Assembly: GCF_040049215.1 (NCBI RefSeq)
Contig: NZ_JBDZDN010000007.1
Span: forward strand, 1 to 64,000
DNA: 64,000 nucleotides
Reading direction: 5' to 3'
DNA from: Mesorhizobium_K sp040049215
GTDB lineage: Bacteria; Pseudomonadota; Alphaproteobacteria; Rhizobiales; Rhizobiaceae
The notes under the pieces were generated by a model that saw only the letters and a list, made by a program, of their open reading frames with translations, searched no databases and was not told the origin of the DNA. Below, piece by piece: positions 9,335 to 17,755 of this stretch (position 1 is the stretch's first letter; each line of letters starts with the position of its first letter). Position numbers and translations under genes: made by a program.

Positions 9335-10441
9335 GTGTCTGATACCGTTCTCGACGCGGGGCCTAGCGCGCCTGCGAGCATCGGGTTTTTCGAGAAATAC
9401 CTGACGGTCTGGGTGGCGCTCTGCATCGTCGCGGGCATCGCGCTCGGCTACCTGCTGCCGGGCTTCGTCGGTCTCGTCGCCAAGGCGGAGGTCGCGCGGG
9501 TGAACCTTCCCGTGGCCGTCCTCATCTGGCTGATGATCATCCCCATGCTGCTCAAGGTCGACTTTGCCTCGATGGCGAAGGTCGGCACCTACTGGCGCGG
9601 CATCGGCGTGACGCTGTTCATAAACTGGGCGATCAAGCCGTTCTCCATGGCGCTGCTCGGTTGGCTGTTCATCGGCTGGCTGTTCCGGCCGTATCTGCCG
9701 GCGGACCAGATCGACTCCTACATCGCCGGACTGATCATCCTCGCCGCAGCGCCGTGCACGGCGATGGTCTTCGTGTGGTCGGCGCTGACCAAGGGCGAGC
9801 CGAACTTCACGCTGTCGCAGGTGGCATTGAACGACGCGATCATGGTCGTGGCCTTCGCACCCATCGTCGGCCTGCTGCTCGGATTGTCGGCCATTACCGT
9901 GCCCTGGGACACGCTGGTGCTGTCGGTGGCGCTCTACATCGTGCTTCCTGTCGTCGTGGCCCAGGCGGTGCGCGCCGGCGTGCTGGCGAAGGGTGGGCAG
10001 GCCGCGCTCGATCGGCTGCTCGCGACGCTGCAGCCGCTGTCGCTGGTCGCGCTGCTGGCGACGCTCGTGCTGCTCTTCGCCTTCCAGGGCGAACAGATCA
10101 TCGCCCAACCAGCCGTCATCGCGTTGCTCGCGGTGCCGATCCTGTTCCAGGTCTACCTGAATTCGGGACTGGCCTACCTGCTGAACCGCGTCTCCGGCGA
10201 GCGCCATTGCGTGGCCGGTCCGTCCGCCCTGATCGGCGCCTCGAACTTCTTCGAACTCGCGGTGGCCGCCGCGATCGCGCTGTTCGGCCTCCAGTCCGGC
10301 GCGGCGCTGGCGACCGTGGTAGGGGTTCTCGTCGAGGTCCCCGTCATGCTGTCGGTGGTATGGATCGTGAACCGTTCCAAGGGGTGGTACGAGAGCGGCC
10401 CCGCCGTGAGGCGAACCTCCTTGAATGAAAGGCCCCGATGA
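9335..10441 (+). CDS. acr3: ACR3-family arsenite efflux permease
   Basis: A 368-residue inner-membrane exporter with about ten hydrophobic helices. It has the ACR3 signature APCTAMVFVWS with the essential cysteine at Cys141, and GASNFFELAVAAAIALFG containing the conserved acidic residue of the late helix. The start is GTG 9335 after AAGGGA. It exports the arsenite produced by both arsC products. The stop overlaps the next start by ATGA, indicating translational coupling. The family is ACR3, not the ArsB antiporter, despite the name often used. Confidence 0.95.
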   Translation: MSDTVLDAGPSAPASIGFFEKYLTVWVALCIVAGIALGYLLPGFVGLVAKAEVARVNLPVAVLIWLMIIPMLLKVDFASMAKVGTYWRGIGVTLFINWAIKPFSMALLGWLFIGWLFRPYLPADQIDSYIAGLIILAAAPCTAMVFVWSALTKGEPNFTLSQVALNDAIMVVAFAPIVGLLLGLSAITVPWDTLVLSVALYIVLPVVVAQAVRAGVLAKGGQAALDRLLATLQPLSLVALLATLVLLFAFQGEQIIAQPAVIALLAVPILFQVYLNSGLAYLLNRVSGERHCVAGPSALIGASNFFELAVAAAIALFGLQSGAALATVVGVLVEVPVMLSVVWIVNRSKGWYESGPAVRRTSLNERPR

Positions 10442-10860
10442 CCATCACCATCTACCACAACCCCGACTGCGGCACCTCGCGCAACACGCTCGCCATGATC
10501 CGCCAGTCGGGCGAGCAGCCGCGGGTGATCGAGTATCTGAAGACGCCGCCGTCGCGCGAGCGGCTGGTCGAGCTGATTGCCGCCATGGGCATCACGCCGC
10601 GCAAATTGCTGCGCGAGAAGGGCACGCCCTATGCCGAACTCGGCCTCGGCGATCCGAAATGGACCGACGAGGAACTGATCGGCTTCATGATGGCGCATCC
10701 GATCCTCATCAACCGGCCGATCGTGGTGACGCCGCTGGGCGTGAAGCTCTGCCGCCCTTCCGAGACTGTTCTCGACATCCTGCCCAGTCCCGACATCGGC
10801 CCGTTCACCAAGGACGACGGCGAGGTGGTGATCGCCGCGGACGGGAACCGCATACGGTAG
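10438..10860 (+). CDS. arsC: arsenate reductase, glutaredoxin-coupled (ArsC/Spx fold)
   Basis: A 140-residue protein of the plasmid R773 type. The N-terminal motif IYHNPDCGTSRNTL has catalytic Cys11, and the conserved arginines lie in LLREKGTPY and NRPIVVTPLGVKLCRPSE. It uses glutathione/glutaredoxin to reduce arsenate. Translationally coupled to acr3 by a 4-nt overlap. It is unrelated in fold and mechanism to the arsC at 8813, so the operon has two reduction routes. Confidence 0.93.
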   Translation: MTITIYHNPDCGTSRNTLAMIRQSGEQPRVIEYLKTPPSRERLVELIAAMGITPRKLLREKGTPYAELGLGDPKWTDEELIGFMMAHPILINRPIVVTPLGVKLCRPSETVLDILPSPDIGPFTKDDGEVVIAADGNRIR

Positions 10861-11349
10861 CGGCTGTCCGTTATCGAAGAGGCAGCCGTGCTTTGACCCA
10901 TTGGCGCCGGGCGGTCGAGGATGTCTGGCCATCTCTCGGAAATGAGAGCGGCCTCGTGATGCTGTCGACGATGTCGACTTGCTTCAAGCTATGCTCCTGG
11001 CGATCCCAAAAACCTGATTGGACGGAAGCATATCAGAACAAAACATCGGATTCCGCCGCTAAAGTCGCTGGCATTCACTTTGGCAAGATTTGCAGTTGAG
11101 ACATGTCCGTTGGACCGGTGTCGGCAACATTGATCGTCACCCTGCTTTGGGCCGTAAGTAACCGAAACATACTTCCTGAATAGCCGATAACCTGTCATTC
11201 TTGGATGTGGCGGTACCGAGGACAAGTTCCTGCATGGTTCGTGCAAGTGTACAAAGCTGTCAGGGCTTCATCCGGATATAAAGCCGCTTTTGCCTTACTT
11301 GAGAGGGCACAGGCTGCCGGCCCGTTTCGGGCAGCCGGGAGGAATGCTT
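10861..11349. other. 489-nt gene-free gap between the ars operon and the sulfatase
   Basis: No convincing coding sequence. CGGCTG...CAGCCG directly after the arsC stop can form a weak hairpin but lacks a T-run. Base composition is less GC-rich than the neighbours between about 11020 and 11290. Just before the sulfatase start, GGCTGCC and GGCAGCC around 11311-11336 form a stem next to the ribosome-binding site GGGAGGA. The promoter of the sulfatase gene is probably here but I cannot place it. Confidence 0.5.
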
Positions 11350-12966
11350 ATGAGTATGATCAGGAATGCGTGGCTGGCGGCGCCGGTCACACTGGCAATT
11401 CTGTCCGCGTCGAACTTGCCGTCGGTGGCGCAGGATACCCCAAAGCCCAACATCGTCGTCATCATGGGTGACGACATCGGCATCTGGAACATCGGCGCCT
11501 ACCATCGCGGCATGATGGCGGGGCGCACACCCAACCTCGACAAGATCGCCGCCGAGGGCATGCTGTTCACCGACTATTATGCCGAAGCGAGTTGCACGGC
11601 TGGCCGTGCGGCCTTCGTTACCGGCGAACTGCCGATCCGAACCGGCATGACCACGGTCGGCCAGGCCGGCGCGACGATCGGTTTGCCCGCAGAAGCGATG
11701 ACCGTTGCGACTGCGCTCAAGGATTTGGGATACGCCACCGGCCAGTTCGGCAAGAACCACCTTGGCGACCGCAACGAGTTCTTGCCAACCGTCCATGGCT
11801 TCGACGAGTTTTTCGGCTACCTCTATCACCTCGACGCGATGGAGGATCCAGCGCACCCTGCATATCCGCAGGAACTGCTGGACAGGGTTGGCCCACGCAA
11901 CATGGTCCACAGTTGGGCGACCGAAACCGACGACGCGACCGTCGACCCGCGCTGGGGCAAGGTCGGCAAGCAGAAGATCGAAGACGCCGGCACGCTCTAT
12001 CCTGAGCGAATGGAGACAGTAGACGACGAAATCCAGGACCTCGCCTTCAAGTTCCTGGACAAGGCAAAGGCGGACAACAAGCCGTTCTTCCTCTGGCTCA
12101 ACCCGACGCGCATGCACATCGTGACCCACTTGTCGGAGAAGTATGAGGGGCTGCGCAACTCGCAGAATGGCTGGACGATCCACGAAGCAGGTATGGCCCA
12201 GCTTGACGACATCGTCGGCGCCACCATGCAGAAGCTCAAGGAACTCGGCGTCGATGACAACACCATCGTCCTGTTCACCACCGACAACGGCACGGAGACG
12301 TTCACCTGGCCGGACGGCGGCAACACGCCGTTCAAGGGCCAAAAGGGCACGACCTATGAAGGCGGCTTCCGCGGCCCGGCAATGATCCGCTGGCCCGGAA
12401 AGGTTCCCGCCGGCGTGGTCGAGAACGGCATCGTTTCAGGCATCGACTGGCTGCCGACATTCGTTGCGGCGGCGGGCAATCCGAACATTTCCGACGAGCT
12501 TCTGAAAGGAAAGCAGATCGGCGACCGTACCTACAAAAATCATCTCGACGGGTACAACCAGATGGACATGATCACCGGCAAGGGACCCTCGGCCCGCCAT
12601 GAGATCTTCTACTTCGGCGAAAGCTCCCTCGGTGCAGTGCGCATCGACGATTTCAAGTATCGCTTCCTCGAGCAGCCGGACGGCTGGATTGGCGGTAAGG
12701 TTCAGCTCGATGTGCCGACGCTGATCAATCTGCGCCTCGACCCGTTCGAGCGGCTGACCTGGCCGAAGAGCGGCACGCTGGATGGGGCGCAGGAGTATTT
12801 CAGCTGGTTCCAATACGAGTTCTGGCGCTTCGTATTCGTGCAGCAGGAAGTAGGGAAACTCGTCCAGACCGCCCTCGAGTATCCGCCGATGCAGAAGGGC
12901 GCGAGCTTCAACCTCGAAGCTGTGAAGGCGCAGATCGAGGCAGCTTCAAAGCACACGGGACAGTAG
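11350..12966 (+). CDS. exported arylsulfatase (sulfatase family)
   Basis: A 538-residue protein. Of three nearby ATGs (11344, 11350, 11356), 11350 has the right distance from GGGAGGA. A signal peptide of about 28 residues (MSMIRNAWLAAPVTLAILSA, cleavage near VAQ) sends it to the periplasm. The sulfatase core starts with NIVVIMGDD (metal-binding Asp41-Asp42) and the sulfatase signature SCTAGR has Cys82, to be converted to formylglycine. Later motifs are GKNHLGD and LFTTDNGTE. The substrate is unknown. No formylglycine-generating enzyme or transporter is adjacent. Confidence 0.92.
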   Translation: MSMIRNAWLAAPVTLAILSASNLPSVAQDTPKPNIVVIMGDDIGIWNIGAYHRGMMAGRTPNLDKIAAEGMLFTDYYAEASCTAGRAAFVTGELPIRTGMTTVGQAGATIGLPAEAMTVATALKDLGYATGQFGKNHLGDRNEFLPTVHGFDEFFGYLYHLDAMEDPAHPAYPQELLDRVGPRNMVHSWATETDDATVDPRWGKVGKQKIEDAGTLYPERMETVDDEIQDLAFKFLDKAKADNKPFFLWLNPTRMHIVTHLSEKYEGLRNSQNGWTIHEAGMAQLDDIVGATMQKLKELGVDDNTIVLFTTDNGTETFTWPDGGNTPFKGQKGTTYEGGFRGPAMIRWPGKVPAGVVENGIVSGIDWLPTFVAAAGNPNISDELLKGKQIGDRTYKNHLDGYNQMDMITGKGPSARHEIFYFGESSLGAVRIDDFKYRFLEQPDGWIGGKVQLDVPTLINLRLDPFERLTWPKSGTLDGAQEYFSWFQYEFWRFVFVQQEVGKLVQTALEYPPMQKGASFNLEAVKAQIEAASKHTGQ

Positions 12967-12983
12967 ACCTGTCCTCAACCCAT

Positions 12984-13005
12984 GGGTGGCCCGAAAGGGC
13001 CGCCC
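12984..13005 (+). terminator. stem-loop after the sulfatase gene
   Basis: GGGTGGCCC, loop GAAA, GGGCCGCCC: a 9-bp stem with one G-T pair, 17 nt after the stop codon. There is no T-run, so intrinsic termination would be weak; it may instead protect the mRNA 3' end. Confidence 0.4.
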
Positions 13006-13238
13006 GCCGGGTCGCCTTGCCACGGTGATGCCGGCTGTGGGCAGGGCCGCGACGGTATCGGGCGTACGGACCAAGCGGAATCTGCTTACTGGCTGTATGG
13101 CAATTTCTTGCGCCCAACCGATTCGTCAACGTATGCTCAGTTGGGAAACAGGTCGGCAGGGTCGGGCCTAAACTTAGTCCGGCCGATAACCGGCAAGGCT
13201 ACGGACGCGGCCCTGAGGAACGCAGCGCGGGGGATGGA

Positions 13239-13709
13239 ATGGCGACGAACGTAGCGATGCATCCAGCGGCGCCGGCCCATTTGCCGGGGTTCATCACCGC
13301 TCCCGGCGAAACCGACCCGCTCTTCGTCGGCTCGGTTATCTTTTTGATCATACTGGTTATGGGGTTGGGCAGCTTGTATTTCTGGCTGCACTCGATCCCC
13401 GAGCGGCTGGCTCACGGGACGGGGAAGATTCAGTTCCAGCTGGTCGGCGTGCTGGCCTTGCTGGCGCTGTTCACCCACAACAATCTGTTCTGGGTGTTCG
13501 CGCTGATGCTCGCCTTGATCCCGATACCCGACTTCTGGACGCCGCTGGCCTCGATGGCCGATTCGCTTGCCAGTATGGTGAGGCCGCGCCGTCCGCCTCC
13601 GGATGACGCGGTCGATCCAGCCTTACAGCCGATGCTGCCGCTCGAACACGGCACCATGCACGAGGCTCCTCACGGCGAAGCCACGGCGGCGGAAGGGCAC
13701 AAGCCATGA
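13239..13709 (+). CDS. small membrane protein paired with an HlyD-family protein
   Basis: A 156-residue protein with two or three hydrophobic segments (about 28-50, 67-80, 83-95) and a cytoplasm-like C-terminal tail rich in Pro, Glu and His (PRRPPPDDAVDP...HGTMHEAPHGE). No characterised domain is recognised. Its stop overlaps the HlyD-like start by ATGA, so the two are made together and probably form one membrane complex. It could be a substitute for, or an accessory to, a missing transporter. Confidence 0.65.
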   Translation: MATNVAMHPAAPAHLPGFITAPGETDPLFVGSVIFLIILVMGLGSLYFWLHSIPERLAHGTGKIQFQLVGVLALLALFTHNNLFWVFALMLALIPIPDFWTPLASMADSLASMVRPRRPPPDDAVDPALQPMLPLEHGTMHEAPHGEATAAEGHKP

Positions 13710-14941
13710 TCGAAGTGCTGCTCTGTTCCGTCGTCACGATCCTGCCCGACTTCCTCTACCGCCGCTTCGTGCAGGGCAAGCGGCTCGGCCGCGAGATCAC
13801 GCTCTATTCGATCTGGTACGAGTTGCGCTACGGCATCACCGCGTGCCTTGGCCTCACCATCGTGCTGCTGACGCTCATCCTCTACTTCCATCCATCGACG
13901 ACAAGCGCGATCTCCTTCTTCCGCACCGTTCCGATCCTGCCGGAGGGTTCGGGACGCGTGGAGGAGGTCTATGTCGAGGTGCAGCACGAGGTGAAGGCCG
14001 GCGATCCGATCTTCAAGCTCGACAGTTCCAGGCAGGAGGCGGCGCTGCTGACCGCGCAAAAACGCGTCGTAGAAACGGAGGCAGCGTTCGAAGTGGCGAA
14101 GACTGACCTCGCCGGCGCCGACGCCAAGATTCAGGAGGCGGAAAGCGCCTACCAGCAGGCGGTCGACGAACTCGCGACCAAGACTGAACTGCAAAAACGC
14201 AACGCGGGGACAGTTTCGGAGCGCGAACTCGAAAGGCTGCAGAACGTCGTCAACGGCCGGCAGGCTTCGGTTGCGGCTGCCATTGCGAGCAAGCAGTCGG
14301 TGCAGGCGCAGATAACGTCGTTGCTGCCGGCGCAGAAGGCGAGCGCGGAGGCCACACTCGCCGAGGCGCAGGTCGAGCTGGACAAGACGGTGGTGCGCGC
14401 CGGCGTGGACGGACTGCTCGAGCAGTTCACGCTGCGCAAGGGCGACATCGTCAACCCGATCATGCGCTCGGCGGGCGTGCTGATCCCGACCGAGGCCGGC
14501 CGGGGTGGCCTGGTGGCGGGCTTCAGCCAGCTGGAAGCCCAGGTGATGAAAACAGGAATGATTGGCGAGGTCACCTGCATATCGAAGCCGCTGACCATCA
14601 TTCCGATGGTGGTGACCTCGGTGCAGGACCTGATCGCGGCCGGCCAGGTGCAGGCGTCGGACAGGCTGATCGATGCCCAGCAGGTGGTGAAGCCCGGCAC
14701 CATCACAGTCTACATGGAGCCGCTTTTTGCGGGCGGCTTCGACGGCGTGCCGCCGGGCAGCAGCTGCATCGCCAATGCCTATACGAACAACCACGACCGG
14801 CTGGACGACCCGAACATCGGAACCGGGCAGTGGCTTTTCCTGCACGTCATCGACACGGTCGGCGTCGTGCACGCGATCATCCTGAGGATCCAGGCGCTGC
14901 TGCTGCCAGTGCAGACGCTCGTCCTGTCGGGCGGGCATTGA
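13706..14941 (+). CDS. HlyD-family membrane fusion (periplasmic adaptor) protein
   Basis: A 411-residue protein. The N-terminal region contains a membrane anchor (about 48-66). A biotinyl-lipoyl half-motif follows (ILPEGSGRVEEVYVEVQHEVKAGDPIFKLD), then a long alpha-helical hairpin of Ala/Gln/Glu-rich coiled coil (about 112-225), the second lipoyl half (TVVRAGVDGLLEQFTLRKGDIV) and a C-terminal barrel. The extreme C-terminus is again hydrophobic, which is less usual. It would link an inner-membrane transporter to the outer membrane, but no permease or outer-membrane factor is adjacent. Confidence 0.85.
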   Translation: MIEVLLCSVVTILPDFLYRRFVQGKRLGREITLYSIWYELRYGITACLGLTIVLLTLILYFHPSTTSAISFFRTVPILPEGSGRVEEVYVEVQHEVKAGDPIFKLDSSRQEAALLTAQKRVVETEAAFEVAKTDLAGADAKIQEAESAYQQAVDELATKTELQKRNAGTVSERELERLQNVVNGRQASVAAAIASKQSVQAQITSLLPAQKASAEATLAEAQVELDKTVVRAGVDGLLEQFTLRKGDIVNPIMRSAGVLIPTEAGRGGLVAGFSQLEAQVMKTGMIGEVTCISKPLTIIPMVVTSVQDLIAAGQVQASDRLIDAQQVVKPGTITVYMEPLFAGGFDGVPPGSSCIANAYTNNHDRLDDPNIGTGQWLFLHVIDTVGVVHAIILRIQALLLPVQTLVLSGGH

Positions 14942-15154
14942 GGACCCGATCAACCTGGACCGATACGACCGTTGTCCCGCCGATCGATTGGCCGGCGCTG
15001 CGGACTTTGATCTCGGTCAACGAAGGCGACACGCTGTTGTGCTCTAATTTGGTCGTTGCCCGTAGCGCTTAACGCGCGGTCGAGGTCTGCAATCAGATGC
15101 GTTGAGACCGCCTCGAAGTGGTGCATGGCAACGACACCCGGCCAGGTCGGATCG

Positions 15155-15185
15155 GTTGCCGGGTGGCAACGTCAAAAGGAGACGT
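15155..15185 (+). promoter_or_regulatory. tandem hairpins around the hsp20 ribosome-binding site
   Basis: A perfect stem GTTGCC-GGGT-GGCAAC (15155-15170) is followed directly by ACGTC-AAAAGGA-GACGT (15169-15185), whose loop and 3' arm hold the Shine-Dalgarno AAGGAG 7 nt before the ATG. Rhizobial small heat-shock genes often carry RNA thermometers in this position. Thermosensing is an inference; the second stem is short. Confidence 0.35.
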
Positions 15186-15188
15186 GTC

Positions 15189-15725
15189 ATGGTTGAGACC
15201 GCCACGAAAATGCCCGTCAAAACCGAGAAGGCGGCGTCGCCCGCAGGATTGGAAGACTGGTCACCGCTCGCGAGCCTGCGCCGAGAGGTGGATCGCCTGT
15301 TCGACAACTTCCACCCTTTCGGCTCACGCGCGCCCGCAACCCGCTCGATTTTCGATCTCGAATTCCCGGGGCTGGCCCGTGGCGGGTGGGCGGTGTCGCC
15401 GGCGATGGACCTCGTCGAGAAGGATCGCGAGTACGAAATCACCGCCGAATTGCCCGGCATTGACGAGAAAAACGTCGAGATCAAGCTTTCCAACCACATG
15501 CTGACGATCAGGGGCGAGAAGGAGGACAAGACGGAGGAGAAACGGAAGGATTACTATCTGTCGGAACGCCGCTACGGCTCCTTCCAGCGTTCGTTCCAAC
15601 TGCCTGAAGGCGTTGACGCCGACAAGATCGAGGCGAACTTCGCAAAGGGTGTACTCACGGTGAAGCTGCCCAAGACGGCGGCGGCGCAAAACGCCGAGAA
15701 GAAGATCGCCGTGAAGGCGGTATAA
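15189..15725 (+). CDS. small heat-shock protein, Hsp20/IbpA family
   Basis: A 178-residue ATP-independent holdase. Start 15189 follows AAGGAG at 7-8 nt. The N-terminal arm (about 1-65, with LRREVDRLFDNF) precedes the alpha-crystallin domain (about 70-160: PAMDLVEKDREYEITAELPGI...) and the hallmark AKGVLTVKLPK. The C-terminus ends in an Ala/Lys tail with KIAVKAV, resembling the I-x-V type anchoring motif. It lies alone, followed by a stem-loop. Confidence 0.93.
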   Translation: MVETATKMPVKTEKAASPAGLEDWSPLASLRREVDRLFDNFHPFGSRAPATRSIFDLEFPGLARGGWAVSPAMDLVEKDREYEITAELPGIDEKNVEIKLSNHMLTIRGEKEDKTEEKRKDYYLSERRYGSFQRSFQLPEGVDADKIEANFAKGVLTVKLPKTAAAQNAEKKIAVKAV

Positions 15726-15736
15726 GGATGCGCTTT

Positions 15737-15767
15737 CCCGCCTGCGCCGAATGCAGCCGCAGGCGGG
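15737..15767. terminator. stem-loop between hsp20 and exonuclease III genes
   Basis: A perfect 10-bp stem, CCCGCCTGCG and CGCAGGCGGG, with an 11-nt loop, 12 nt after the hsp20 stop. It lies between convergent genes and can serve either strand. There is no T-run on either side. Confidence 0.45.
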
Positions 15768-15791
15768 CTGTCGCCTGGAAGTACGACTGCG

Positions 15792-16562
15792 CTACCGCAG
15801 CCTGATCCACGCAGGCGCGTGGTCGCTGGCGCCATCGCGGCCGCGCACATCGCGGTCGACGCCGGCCTCGGCGAGACGCTCGGCGGCGGGCGGCGAAAGC
15901 AGTAAATGATCGAGCCTCAACCCCGCGTCGCGCGGCCAGCGCATCCGCTTGTAATCCCAGAACGTGTAGATGCGCTCGCCGGGATATTTTGAGCGAAGCG
16001 CGTCGGTCCAATAGCGCCCGACGAGCTTCCTGAAGGCGGCACGGCTTTCGGGCTGTATCAGCGCGTTGTCGTCGTAGGACGCCGTCGAATAGATATCGAG
16101 CTCGGTCGGCGCGACGTTGTAGTCGCCGGCAATCACGACCGGCGCGCCGGTCTTTCGCAGTTCGGTTGCGTGTCTGTGGAGCCGCGCGTGCCAGGCGAGC
16201 TTGTAGTCGAATTTCGGACCGGGCTGGGGATTGCCGTTCGGTGCGTAGATGGAGGCGATGAGCACGCTGTTGACGGCGGCCTCGATGTAGCGCGCCTGGG
16301 TGTCGGAAGGATCGCCGGGCAGGGCGGTGCGGGTGAGGATCGGTTCGACGCCGCGCGCGAGGATGGCGACGCCGTTCCAGGTGCGCTGGCCTTGCCAGAC
16401 GGCGCGGTAGCCGGCGCGGGCGAGTTCCTTGACGGGAAAGCTCTTCTGATCGGCCTTGAGTTCCTGCAGGCAGGCGACATCAGGCTTTCGCTCGCCGAGC
16501 CATTCGATCAGGTTCGGCAGCCGGCGGTTGACGCCGTTGATGTTGAAGGTGGCGATGATCAC
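15792..16562 (-). CDS. xthA: exodeoxyribonuclease III (AP endonuclease family 1)
   Basis: A 256-residue enzyme of the endonuclease/exonuclease/phosphatase fold acting in base-excision repair at abasic sites. Motifs in order: ATFNINGVNRR (metal-binding Asn), CLQELKADQ (catalytic Glu), SIYAPNGNPQPG, GDYNVAPTELDI (catalytic Asp and Asn), RLDHLLLS and GASDHAPAWIRL (catalytic Asp-His). Its start overlaps the stop of the upstream GT87-like gene by 4 nt, so both are likely co-transcribed. Confidence 0.93.
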   Translation of the reverse strand: MIIATFNINGVNRRLPNLIEWLGERKPDVACLQELKADQKSFPVKELARAGYRAVWQGQRTWNGVAILARGVEPILTRTALPGDPSDTQARYIEAAVNSVLIASIYAPNGNPQPGPKFDYKLAWHARLHRHATELRKTGAPVVIAGDYNVAPTELDIYSTASYDDNALIQPESRAAFRKLVGRYWTDALRSKYPGERIYTFWDYKRMRWPRDAGLRLDHLLLSPPAAERLAEAGVDRDVRGRDGASDHAPAWIRLR

Positions 16563-17755
16563 GGCTGAAGTTTAGCGCGGCGATCGATGCTGCCAAGGTG
16601 GGCGGCCTGAGCGGAATAGGCGCGGGCCGCCACTATACCGAGCACGAGGATCCCCGCGAGAAGGCCTGTGGCGAGGTGGTCGGCCGGTCCCCAGCCGACG
16701 AGAAGGGCCGCGGCGACGACGACGGCGACTTCCTTGCCGGAGAAGCCGGTGCGGCCGAGAAAGAGCAGCGGGAGGGCCAGCATGACGAAATCGTAGATGA
16801 AGGCGTAGGGCGAGGCGAGGATGGTGGCGGCGGCGAGCCCCGCGGCCTTGAGGTCGAAGGCGGCGGCGGAGCGCCACAACCAGGCGACGCCGGCGGCGAG
16901 CAAGAGGACGAATGCACCATGCGCCAGCCAGGCAGCTTCGGAGCCGAAGCCGAGGGCGCGGAGATAGCCGTAGAGGCTCTGCAGCTTGGAGAAATCGGCG
17001 CCGCCGGCGGTCAGGATGGCGTCGTTGATGCGGGAAGCCGAATCGAGGAAGGCGGTCCAGGAAGCCGCGCCGAGCATCACGGTGGAGGCCGCGGCCAACG
17101 CCAGCGCCGAGACGGCCGCCCAGATGACGACCTTCCACCGACCGCCTGCGACCAGCGCGATGGGAATGAGCAAGCCGAACTGAGGTTTTACGGTGAGCAG
17201 GCCGAAGAGGACGCCGGCCAGCGCCGGCCGCCGGTCGATGAGCGCGATGCCCGCGCCGAGCAGTGCCGCGGTGAGAAAGCCGGTCTGGCCGACGACGGTG
17301 TTCCAGAGCACGGCCGGCCAGGCGAGCGCCACCAGCGTGGCGTTCCAGCCCCCGGCGATCAGCCGCACGGCGAAGAGATAGAGCGTCATGCCGAACGCGG
17401 TCCACAGAAGCATCGCGGCGGGGTAGGGCAGAAGCGCCAGTGTCGGCGTGACGAGCAGGAAGGTCGGCGGATACTGGAAGGTGAAGCGGCCCTTGATGTC
17501 GATTCCGGCGGCCGTGGCAACGGTCTTGTGAACCACCCAGTCGTAGGCATCGACCGCATGGCCCTGCAGCACCAGCTTGCCGGCCGCCCAGAAGGAGACG
17601 AAGTCGACCCCGATCGGCCGGCCATCCGCGCCGATCAGCCAGATGCCCATGACAAACGTCGCGATGAGCAGCGCGGCATAGGCGACGACCAGGCCGAAGA
17701 GCACGAGATGGACGAGCCGCCGGCGCGGGCTTTGGTCGACCGTTCTTGTCTGCAT
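16559..17755 (-). CDS. GT87-like (DUF2029) membrane glycosyltransferase
   Basis: A 398-residue polytopic protein with about ten hydrophobic segments. After the first helix (about 13-40) a periplasmic loop contains GVDFVSFWAAGKLVLQG and, later, FTFQYPPTFLL, the patterns typical of DUF2029/GT87 proteins that use polyprenyl-phosphate sugars. LLTVKPQFGLL and SPYAFIYDFVML are also family-like. The sugar donor and acceptor are unknown. It is translationally coupled to xthA, an arrangement with no obvious functional logic. Confidence 0.75.
   Translation of the reverse strand: MQTRTVDQSPRRRLVHLVLFGLVVAYAALLIATFVMGIWLIGADGRPIGVDFVSFWAAGKLVLQGHAVDAYDWVVHKTVATAAGIDIKGRFTFQYPPTFLLVTPTLALLPYPAAMLLWTAFGMTLYLFAVRLIAGGWNATLVALAWPAVLWNTVVGQTGFLTAALLGAGIALIDRRPALAGVLFGLLTVKPQFGLLIPIALVAGGRWKVVIWAAVSALALAAASTVMLGAASWTAFLDSASRINDAILTAGGADFSKLQSLYGYLRALGFGSEAAWLAHGAFVLLLAAGVAWLWRSAAAFDLKAAGLAAATILASPYAFIYDFVMLALPLLFLGRTGFSGKEVAVVVAAALLVGWGPADHLATGLLAGILVLGIVAARAYSAQAAHLGSIDRRAKLQP

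Noticed and set aside
11103..11183. A 26-codon frame starting MSVGPVSATLIVTLLWAVS with one hydrophobic stretch
   Set aside because: No ribosome-binding site and too short to judge without homologues or expression data.
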